Below, in pieces: positions 8,632 through 13,997 of a stretch of 40,979 bases of DNA. The stretch spans positions 1 to 40,979 of the forward strand of contig NZ_JHVU01000032.1 in the NCBI RefSeq assembly GCF_000620305.1, written 5' to 3'. The notes beneath the pieces were generated by a model. That model worked only from the letters and a program-made list of their open reading frames with translations, had not been told where the DNA came from and ran no database searches. A program made the translations under genes and the position numbers. Source of the stretch: Desulfitibacter alkalitolerans DSM 16504. GTDB taxonomy: Bacteria; Bacillota; DSM-16504; Desulfitibacterales; Desulfitibacteraceae. Numbering within the stretch: the first letter of the stretch is position 1; each line of letters opens with the position of its first letter.

Positions 8632-8917
8632 GTCGTTGTCCCTTCCTCTGCTCAACGAGTTCCAGGAGCTTTGCGGCAATGGAAATCTGCTTTTCCTCCG
8701 GCATCTCCCGGATGGCGGCATGGACATAAGCTTCCACTGCCTCCGGCGACATGTCGCCCACCTCAATGAGATCGACCTTCTTCACGCTGACGGTTCCCTG
8801 GCTGACGCCGACCTTGACGATATCGCCGTAGTCCATGCCGGAGGCTGTGCGGAGCTCCTTGGGGATGAGGACGCGGCCTTTGCCGTCCATGATCTTGTAA
8901 ATCGGTTTTGCTTTCAT
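8624..8917 (-). CDS. AbrB/SpoVT-type transcriptional regulator
   Basis: The protein has 97 residues. Residues 5-50 are a typical swapped-hairpin AbrB DNA-binding domain: IYKIMDGKGRVLIPKELRTASGMDYGDIVKVGVSQGTVSVKKV. The rest (VGDMSPEAVEAYVHAAIREMPEEKQISIAAKLLELVEQRKGQRHE) is helical and probably mediates oligomerisation. Its start overlaps the stop of the preceding gene in an ATGA arrangement, and its end overlaps the next gene. Three genes are therefore translationally coupled. AbrB-type proteins bind AT-rich promoters as dimers or tetramers. Here it probably regulates element functions, which is inference. Confidence 0.88.
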   Translation of the reverse strand: MKAKPIYKIMDGKGRVLIPKELRTASGMDYGDIVKVGVSQGTVSVKKVDLIEVGDMSPEAVEAYVHAAIREMPEEKQISIAAKLLELVEQRKGQRHE

Positions 8918-9363
8918 ACGAAATAGCCCTCCTTTTTCATGACCTCCCGAACGGTTTCGGGGTGGACGCCGAAGGATTGGAACAGGGTCTTAAGACCATC
9001 CGGCAGGCGGTTCAGGATATCCGACTCCTTGATGATGATGGCGCCGGGAACACAGGTGACGTCCAGATCGCTGTCGATGGGAATGCCTGCGGCGTTTAAA
9101 AGCTCATGAGGAAGCGCGAAGTCATCCTCCGCTTCACCGTCCTCCGGTTCCTCATCCTCGTCACAGTCCGGAGCGAATGCAAAGGTTACCGGGGTATCTG
9201 GCGAGACGACCATCACCGGGCAGGGAAGCAGTCCTTCCTCTGAAATCGCCAGGGTCACGGTCATCTCTGAGTCTGGCTGGATAGCCGCCGCGTTGATGAA
9301 TTCCATGGGCAACGGCAGGCGGCCTTCCTTGTCTACGCAAATACGTTTTTCAATCAGTTTCAT
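8914..9363 (-). CDS. Double AbrB-fold-like protein
   Basis: The protein has 149 residues and begins at the ATG of MKLIEKRICVDKEGRLPLP, which has AGGAGG about 9 bases upstream. Two segments resemble AbrB half-domains: residues 5-35 (RICVDKEGRLPLPMEFINAAAI) and about 80-108 (DFALPHELLNAAGIPIDSDLDV, then GAIIIKES). They are separated by a highly acidic linker (CDEDEEPEDGEAEDD). The C-terminus (LPDGLKTLFQSFGVHPETVREVMKKEGYFV) is helical. The acidic middle is unusual for a DNA binder. It may be a partner or competitor of the neighbouring AbrB-type protein, with which it is coupled by a 4-base overlap. Confidence 0.7.
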   Translation of the reverse strand: MKLIEKRICVDKEGRLPLPMEFINAAAIQPDSEMTVTLAISEEGLLPCPVMVVSPDTPVTFAFAPDCDEDEEPEDGEAEDDFALPHELLNAAGIPIDSDLDVTCVPGAIIIKESDILNRLPDGLKTLFQSFGVHPETVREVMKKEGYFV

Positions 9364-9397
9364 AATGGTTTTCCTCCTAAATTTGATTTTTGAATAG

Positions 9398-10330
9398 TTA
9401 TTCCATGCCATAAAATCCGGCAAGGTCGAAGAGCCCCAGCTGGGTCGGCATATCCCGCAGCCGTTCGCCGGTGTCGTAGTTGGAGATCAGGACTTCGGCA
9501 TACTCGCTGCCGTTATCATAACGCTGGGCCAGATTGTTCAGGCGGCTGACCGATTCAATCTGGAAGTCCTGATATAGCTCCCGTATGAATTCACAGTCGT
9601 TGTAGCTTACCAGACACTTGCCCTGACAACCTGCCAGCGCATCCCGCAGACGGTAGTGATCCTCCTTGAGAAATTCCACCGCATAGTGACCTTCTGTCAA
9701 ATAGTACGGCGGGTCGCAGTAGATAAAGGCGTTCTCCCGGTCGTATTGCTTGATTACATCCTCGAAGTCCTTATTCTCGATGACGGTATCCTTTAATCTT
9801 CGGCTGCCCTGCCAGAGCAGATGAAAGGTCTTACGGATATCGAAGGGCTGGCAGCCGTAGCTGGTACAGCCGCTTCCGTAACTGTAGCGTATGAGCTTAA
9901 AGAAGGCAGCGGCGCGTTTGATGTCATTCATCTGTGCCTTCTCAATGAGGATGGTTTTGATTTCCTCGAACTGGATCGGAGTCAGCTGCCGCTGAGCCAG
10001 CTCCAGTTCCTTCAGCATAAATTCGCTGGTGAATTCCTCCTTCTCCAGATATCGTTTTAGGACCATAAACTCGTCGCGGCCGTTTAATGGAAGGAATCCC
10101 AGTTCCGTCAGGAACGCCATCGGCTGGTCACGGACACAGCGGAACAGATTCGTCAGGTCGGAATTATAATCGTTGTACACCTCCATGACCGCGTTCAGGG
10201 GACGCCCAAACAGCACCCAGCCTCCGCCGCCGAAGACTTCGACATACCGCCCGTATTCCTTAGGCATCCTTTGGTAAATGAGATCCCGCAATGCTTTCTT
10301 GCCGCCCACCCAGCTGATGATGCTGTTCAT
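9398..10330 (-). CDS. Dam-type DNA adenine methyltransferase
   Basis: The 310-residue protein belongs to the D12 class of N6-adenine methyltransferases. The SAM-binding region is at the N-terminus (SWVGGKKALRDLIYQRMPKEYGRYVEVFGGGGWVLF in two parts, with FGGGG). The catalytic motif DPPY occurs at about residue 204 (FIYCDPPYYLTEGHY). Length and motif order fit a complete orphan methylase. No restriction endonuclease is adjacent. Together with the ArdA-like gene it probably protects the element against host restriction during transfer. Its recognition sequence cannot be read from the protein. Gene order and spacing suggest cotranscription with the small Cys-containing gene upstream. Confidence 0.92.
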   Translation of the reverse strand: MNSIISWVGGKKALRDLIYQRMPKEYGRYVEVFGGGGWVLFGRPLNAVMEVYNDYNSDLTNLFRCVRDQPMAFLTELGFLPLNGRDEFMVLKRYLEKEEFTSEFMLKELELAQRQLTPIQFEEIKTILIEKAQMNDIKRAAAFFKLIRYSYGSGCTSYGCQPFDIRKTFHLLWQGSRRLKDTVIENKDFEDVIKQYDRENAFIYCDPPYYLTEGHYAVEFLKEDHYRLRDALAGCQGKCLVSYNDCEFIRELYQDFQIESVSRLNNLAQRYDNGSEYAEVLISNYDTGERLRDMPTQLGLFDLAGFYGME

Positions 10331-10334
10331 CGCA

Positions 10335-10535
10335 TCACCTGCCTTTCTTTTTGCCGTGTATCCGATCCAGGTCGGTCTTTAAACAGGAACCGTCGGGACT
10401 CCAGCAGATAAATCCGACGCCGGGATAAGGACAGCCCTCGCAGCGGGAAGGCTCCTTCGGGGAAGGTATCGTAAACTTCGGAGGTCCGGTGATCTCCGCG
10501 ACTGTTTTTTCTTCTGTTTTTAAATCATGATTCAT
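10335..10535 (-). CDS. Small cysteine-containing protein, 66 residues
   Basis: The reading frame begins at the ATG of MNHDLKTEEKTV, preceded by GGAAGGAGC at normal spacing. The ATG nine codons further upstream lacks a site. The C-terminal half has four cysteines (RCEGCPYPGVGFICWSPDGSCLK), consistent with a zinc- or iron-binding knuckle. The family is not recognised. It ends four bases before the methylase gene, so it is probably translationally linked to it. A terminator-like hairpin sits just upstream. Confidence 0.65.
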   Translation of the reverse strand: MNHDLKTEEKTVAEITGPPKFTIPSPKEPSRCEGCPYPGVGFICWSPDGSCLKTDLDRIHGKKKGR

Positions 10536-10559
10536 AGCTTCAGCTCCTTCCTCGGAAAA

Positions 10560-10595
10560 CAAAAAAGGCGCTGCCTTTTTTGTAAAGACAGCGCC
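10560..10595 (-). terminator. Terminator-like hairpin between ArdA-like and small Cys gene
   Basis: GGCGCTG (10567-10573) pairs with CAGCGCC (10589-10595), with extra pairing of CTTT/AAAG inside, and is followed on the minus strand by CCTTTTTTG. It lies downstream of the ArdA-like stop and 25 bases before the next start codon. Confidence 0.82.
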
Positions 10596-10622
10596 ATTCT
10601 GTTCCGATATGTAGTTGGCCGG

Positions 10623-11828
10623 TCAACGCATCTGTTGGCCGGTTTGCTTGATGGAAAAGTCCAGGGTCATTTCCTGGTTGTTGCGGCGGATGATGCCATA
10701 GGGAGTAGTGATGGCTTTTGCTTCCTGCATCCATTTGGAATCGCAGCGTGAAAAGTGGAGCAGCTTCAAGTCGGGATCGCTTTCCGGAATGTGATAGCGT
10801 AGGAGGAATTCCTGCCTTGCATATTCTTCTGGTGAGGATAGGTCAGGATTAAAATCATAGCAGTCCAGGTTTCTGGTCAAGTCCAACGCCTGGTCGATGT
10901 CCGAGCAATCGCTGATTTCCAGGGCAGCTTTGAATTTCGGAAGCTCTCCGGCGTTCTCCAGTTCTCGGATACGTTCGGCAAGGAGATTCATTTTATCAAT
11001 GTCCTCACTGAAAGAGAAAGCCTGCTCCAGCATCGGAATGGGACTGGAGCAATGGGTAAACACACATTCCTCCAGTGATACCGCACCCAGCTGCTCCAGT
11101 GCCGCGAGGATTTTCTTATCTCCAGCCGGCAGGAGAAGCGGCACAGTCTTATCCGGTTCCTTATCTTCCATATTAAAATCCGCCTCGGCTAGCTGGAGTT
11201 TGAAAATATATGGTGCTTCCTCCGGGAGATCGGGAAGGTGAGCGCCGTCATAGATTTGGTTCATAACACCGGAGCCATGCACTACATAATAACCATTCTT
11301 GAATATACCGCCTTCCGCTTTCCGCTGCTCATAACCGATTTTCTCATAGTCCAGCAGCTCCAGCAGTTCCTTCTGATACTCCGGCGGTATATGATTGACC
11401 GCGTCGATGAAGTCGTTGTCCACATAGAATTTTCCGAGCTCCCGATCATTGTTCACGGGAACCACATGGACATCCTCCAGACTATAAGTTAGATTAATGA
11501 GTGCTTTCATGTCCGGCCGTTCATCGCCCATCGCCACACACCCGTTGAAAGCCAGCAGGTCATGCGTGGGCAGATCGCTGATGCGGTGTGCCAAAAAATT
11601 TAGTTTGTCGAGGGAAGGCTTCTCCTGAATGAAGTTCAGTTCCTCGCCCTGCATATTAAAGCACTCGACAATTTGATATGGCAGACCGTCCCTGATCCGG
11701 GCGCGATCCATTGCGTCCTGTATCTCGTCCCGGCTGGCGGGAAGGTTTAGGTAAGCACCGACATATCCCGGCGCGTCATATAAGTCCGACCGCATGAGTG
11801 TAACGATCATCACTTTTTCTTTCTGCAT
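10623..11828 (-). CDS. ArdA-like antirestriction protein with duplicated domain
   Basis: The protein has 401 residues and an AGAAGGAG site before the ATG. Two similar halves are visible. The first has LNLPASRDEIQDAMDRARI, LDKLNFLAHRISDLPTHDLLAF and a following INLTYSLEDVHVVPV (about residues 25-130). The second has LLLPAGDKKILAALEQLGA, MNLLAERIRELENAGELPKF and LDLTRNLDCYDF (about 235-345). This pattern of 'LP..' plus 'LN.LA.RI..L' plus 'T.NL..' is typical of ArdA-like proteins, which mimic B-form DNA with acidic surfaces and block type I restriction enzymes. The protein is acidic, as expected. Assignment rests on motif spacing, not on an alignment. The tail is TGQQMR. Confidence 0.65.
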   Translation of the reverse strand: MQKEKVMIVTLMRSDLYDAPGYVGAYLNLPASRDEIQDAMDRARIRDGLPYQIVECFNMQGEELNFIQEKPSLDKLNFLAHRISDLPTHDLLAFNGCVAMGDERPDMKALINLTYSLEDVHVVPVNNDRELGKFYVDNDFIDAVNHIPPEYQKELLELLDYEKIGYEQRKAEGGIFKNGYYVVHGSGVMNQIYDGAHLPDLPEEAPYIFKLQLAEADFNMEDKEPDKTVPLLLPAGDKKILAALEQLGAVSLEECVFTHCSSPIPMLEQAFSFSEDIDKMNLLAERIRELENAGELPKFKAALEISDCSDIDQALDLTRNLDCYDFNPDLSSPEEYARQEFLLRYHIPESDPDLKLLHFSRCDSKWMQEAKAITTPYGIIRRNNQEMTLDFSIKQTGQQMR

Positions 11829-11848
11829 TTGATCAACTCCTTCTGAAA

Positions 11849-11891
11849 TAAAAAAGCGCCCTTCAGTTTCAGGTAGAAACCAAAGAGCGCT
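11849..11891 (-). terminator. Terminator-like hairpin directly before the ArdA-like gene
   Basis: AGCGC (11855-11859) pairs with GCGCT (11887-11891), and an inner GTTTC/GAAAC arm extends the hairpin. On the minus strand it is followed by TTTTTT. The stem overlaps the stop codon of the upstream gene. Only about 21 bases, including the ribosome binding site, separate the T-run from the next ATG. Confidence 0.78.
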
Positions 11892-12216
11892 ACATGTTCA
11901 TCTGCAATCCCTGGTCGGGATAGAGGATAGCGAAGCGTGCAGTCTGCAGCTTTTCCGCCTCACCGTTTTTAATAATTTCGTTGTGTGAGCCGATCCACTG
12001 TAAGTCCTCCAGAGCAGCTAGCTCGGGCGGGCCTTGTCCATACCGGAAGGATTGGACAACCACAGAGATATATTCCGAGCAGCCGCAGTCCTCTACCAGC
12101 TCCTGATATGTCTGCGATCTTTGTATGTCCTCCACTTCAGGGATGCCGCCCATGATGGCAACGTCGCGGATGCCGGTATTGGTTTCCAAACCGATGAGTG
12201 AAAATATCTTGCTCAT
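11890..12216 (-). CDS. Unknown element protein, 108 residues
   Basis: The ATG of MSKIFSLIGLETN overlaps the stop codon of the upstream gene (TGATG), and GGGAGGG lies just before it. A GTG one codon earlier is also possible. Residues 20-70 (MGGIPEVEDIQRSQTYQELVEDCGCSEYISVVVQSFRYG) contain a CGC pair, but no known motif is recognised. No signal peptide or membrane helix is present. The tail LQMNM matches the Met-rich endings of neighbours. The stop codon lies inside a terminator hairpin. Confidence 0.65.
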   Translation of the reverse strand: MSKIFSLIGLETNTGIRDVAIMGGIPEVEDIQRSQTYQELVEDCGCSEYISVVVQSFRYGQGPPELAALEDLQWIGSHNEIIKNGEAEKLQTARFAILYPDQGLQMNM

Positions 12217-12725
12217 CACATCCCTCCCATCACGGGACCGCCGTGTTCAAGGTCGGGAGCTTTGTTTTTCATTTCATTCTCCAGCTTAAGGGAATAGTTT
12301 TCATGATTCCAAAAACTGACGTAAATCTCGCCGTCAGGAGTTTTGATGGGACGCTGCTCGAAACCTTCGCCGTATCCGTCAGAATTTTGTCCAGAGACAT
12401 AATCCAAGAGTGCGGCAACTTCTTCGCCGGAGAGGGGCTCCTTCAGTCCGGCATTCATAACTCCCCACAGCTCGCCGTCAACAACCTCCACTGATGGATA
12501 AAGGCTATACACTTTTTTGTTGAGAGCTTCGTCGTGGATATATTCGGCAAGACCTCGATCGTTTTCGAAGAAACGATTCTCCTTGGCAATGGCAGCGAGA
12601 ATCTGATCCTCATATGCCACAGCTTCCCTGGGAGAAAGTTCTTCCTGATCATCTTCCGAGCAGTCGTACTGAGGATAGGTGATGAGCTTCAGAGGAAAAA
12701 AGAATCGCATGGTTTCATTTGACAT
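12216..12725 (-). CDS. Unknown element protein, 169 residues
   Basis: The gene starts at the ATG of MSNETMRFFFPLKLIT, which has TTGGAGGAC about 9 bases upstream. The sequence is soluble and acidic with three blocks: MRFFFPLKLITYPQYD, the helical segment REAVAYEDQILAAIAKENRFF, and GEIYVSFWNHENYSLKLENEM. It resembles small hypothetical proteins of conjugative elements, but I cannot name a family. It ends GGPVMGGM, and its final four residues are identical to those of the 242-residue protein at 2581-3309. It is translationally coupled to the following gene. Confidence 0.68.
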   Translation of the reverse strand: MSNETMRFFFPLKLITYPQYDCSEDDQEELSPREAVAYEDQILAAIAKENRFFENDRGLAEYIHDEALNKKVYSLYPSVEVVDGELWGVMNAGLKEPLSGEEVAALLDYVSGQNSDGYGEGFEQRPIKTPDGEIYVSFWNHENYSLKLENEMKNKAPDLEHGGPVMGGM

Positions 12726-12772
12726 CGTGTTGTCCTCCAATCTTTTTGAGTTGTCAGTGCTTTCAGGGAAAT

Positions 12773-12822
12773 AAAAAAAGGGCTATGCTTTTCGTTTTTA
12801 GAAAAACATAGCCCACATTTTT
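12773..12822. terminator. Bidirectional terminator-like hairpin at the element edge
   Basis: GGGCTATG (12780-12787) pairs perfectly with CATAGCCC (12807-12814), extended by TTTTC/GAAAA. T-runs follow on both strands (TTTTTTT on each side). It lies 48 bases before the first minus-strand start codon and coincides with the change to AT-rich sequence. Confidence 0.82.
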
Positions 12823-12909
12823 TTAGCTCAGTGCCAAAAAGACACTCCATTTTTAGCCTGTAAATAAAAATAAAAACATCAAGATATCCTCATAACAGGA
12901 ATATTCAAG

Positions 12910-13017
12910 TTAACTAATATAGAAAACATAGCCTTTATCGTGGGCGTGTTGACAAATCGGATAATAGAACTGATCGGCATCAGTGTTGCCCATGACCAAG
13001 ACCACGTATCTGCCAGA
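12910..13017 (-). pseudogene. C-terminal remnant of an unrecognised protein
   Basis: On the minus strand one frame reads GRYVVLVMGNTDADQFYYP and continues ICQHAHDKGYVFYIS before a stop. Its amino-acid composition (aromatics, His, Cys) looks coding, unlike the surrounding AT-rich sequence. No ribosome binding site or convincing start lies upstream. It may be the tail of a gene cut at the element border. The rest of 12,815-13,136 contains no other recognisable gene. Confidence 0.35.
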
Positions 13018-13048
13018 AAAAACTGCTTTAGAGCGATGGAAAGCAGTT
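13012..13048 (-). terminator. Hairpin with minus-strand T-run
   Basis: AACTGCTTT (13021-13029) pairs with AAAGCAGTT (13040-13048), followed on the minus strand by TTTTTT. It could terminate minus-strand transcription that enters from the right. Confidence 0.55.
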
Positions 13049-13136
13049 ACGAAATGTGATATATTTTTTCTTATATGTATGTTATAAAATTATGATGATG
13101 AACAAATCAAAGAACACAAAAGGGTATAAGTGAAAA

Positions 13137-13604
13137 ATGTATGAATTTGCGAAAGAATTGTTTTTTAACGCCACGATCATGATATCGTTTATTACTTTGA
13201 GTAACCAATTATTTAGAGAAAAAATTGCAACACCTTCTTCAACAATGCATAGGAAAGTATTAACTGGGTTAATGGCGGGGTTGCTAGGTTGCCTGCTAAT
13301 GGTTTTCAGCGTACATGTTACGTCTGATATATATCTTGATTTGCGCAATCTGCCGATAATTATGATGGCGCTATATACGACATTTCCGTCAGCAATTGTT
13401 GCGTCATTAGTAATAGGACTGTTTCGTATAGCATACTTTGGCATAAACCAATCATCTATTATTGCTTTTGTCGCCGCAATTTGCATAGGTATAGGATGCG
13501 GATTAATAGGAAAGTTAAACATTAGAAGGTCGGTAAAGTGGATATTGTCTATATTGATAGCATTCATTATTGCTGCATTGCCAATGGCTGTTGCTTTGTC
13601 ATAG
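13137..13604 (+). pseudogene. 5TMR sensor half of a split diguanylate cyclase
   Basis: The 155-residue reading frame has about five hydrophobic helices (ATIMISFITLSNQLF, VLTGLMAGLLGCLLMVFSV, LPIIMMALYTTFPSAIVASLVIGLF, SIIAFVAAICIGIGCGLIG, WILSILIAFIIAALPMAVAL). The block DLRNLPIIMMALYTTFPSAIVAS is typical of the 5TM-5TMR_LYT domain that precedes GGDEF domains in Firmicute diguanylate cyclases. The frame stops abruptly just after the fifth helix. The missing last helix and the GGDEF domain occur about 5.2 kb downstream. A weak AAAGGG site lies before the ATG. The fragment could be expressed as an inert membrane protein. Downstream to 13,744 I see only AT-rich sequence. Confidence 0.8.
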
Positions 13605-13609
13605 GCTTT
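13595..13609 (+). repeat. Left copy of the 15-base repeat flanking the inserted module
   Basis: TTTGTCATAGGCTTT lies at the point where the sensor reading frame ends. The right copy (18845-18859) differs at one base, TTTGACATAGGCTTT. Confidence 0.65.
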
Positions 13610-13744
13610 CAAAAATAGTATGTTATCAATCAATTTCAAATTAATGCTGAGGAATATGTCAGCGACAAAGGAGAAAATGCTGAAGCGATTAATCACAATT
13701 AGTAACTTAAAACTTATAAACTATATGAATATGAGTATTTTAAC

Positions 13745-13774
13745 TTGACATAGCCATAATTTGCATGGTATTCT
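13745..13774 (+). promoter_or_regulatory. Promoter upstream of the metal riboswitch
   Basis: A consensus TTGACA (13745-13750) is followed after 18 bases by TATTCT (13769-13774), preceded by TGG as in extended -10 boxes. It is well placed to transcribe the riboswitch leader and the ATPase operon. Confidence 0.65.
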
Positions 13775-13814
13775 CTTAATAATCTCTTTGCACTGCATAT
13801 AAATCTACAGTACA

Positions 13815-13919
13815 ATCTGATCAGGCGATGAACTTTGTAAAAGTTCATGGGGCTGGGCCTAATTAGGCAGCAGGTGAATACAACCTGTGGGACAGTAAAA
13901 TGTTCCACAGGTTTTTTTT
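13815..13919 (+). promoter_or_regulatory. Probable NiCo (czcD-type) riboswitch with overlapping terminator
   Basis: The leader folds into successive stems: ATGAACTT/AAGTTCAT (13828-13835 with 13841-13848), GCCT/AGGC (13857-13868) and CAGGT/ACCTG (13871-13875 with 13883-13887). The conserved-looking segments GGGCTGGGC, GGCAGCAGGTGA and GGGACAG resemble the NiCo family as I remember it. The sequence AACCTGTGG (13882-13890) can instead pair with CCACAGGTT (13905-13913) followed by TTTTTTT, a classic terminator that excludes the CAGGT/ACCTG stem. A metal-bound aptamer would therefore permit transcription. The downstream gene is a cation ATPase, as expected. The class was assigned from memory without a covariance search. 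Confidence 0.65.
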
Positions 13920-13997
13920 ATATCTATTTTGGGACATATCTGAAGATTGCAATGCCATAGAGCTATCTTATAACAAGAAAAATTGGAGGTAACTATT

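Larger units (their letters stand above)
1..12815 (-). mobile_element. Part of an integrative and conjugative element (accessory/regulatory side)
   Basis: All genes here lie on the minus strand, are tightly packed and are visibly richer in GC than the AT-rich sequence that follows. The gene set is characteristic of Clostridial conjugative elements: tyrosine recombinase, DUF6133-like small membrane proteins, SpoVG and YodL homologues, AbrB-fold proteins, Dam-type methylase and ArdA-like antirestriction protein. No relaxase, coupling protein or VirB4 is visible, so the transfer genes must lie to the left of the window. The right limit is placed at the last hairpin and composition change. No attachment site was identified, so the exact boundary is uncertain. 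Confidence 0.75.

Noticed and set aside
13082-13696. Minus-strand frame of 204 codons opposite the 5TMR half
   Set aside because: The plus strand encodes a recognisable 5TMR sensor. The antisense frame is Ile/Asn-rich, has no ribosome binding site and no family resemblance.
13605-13744. In-frame continuation after the stop of the 5TMR half (AFKNSMLSINFK and onward)
   Set aside because: The frame stays open for about 46 codons after the stop, but the sequence has no resemblance to the missing last helix and GGDEF linker, which are found downstream instead. It is probably chance in AT-rich DNA.
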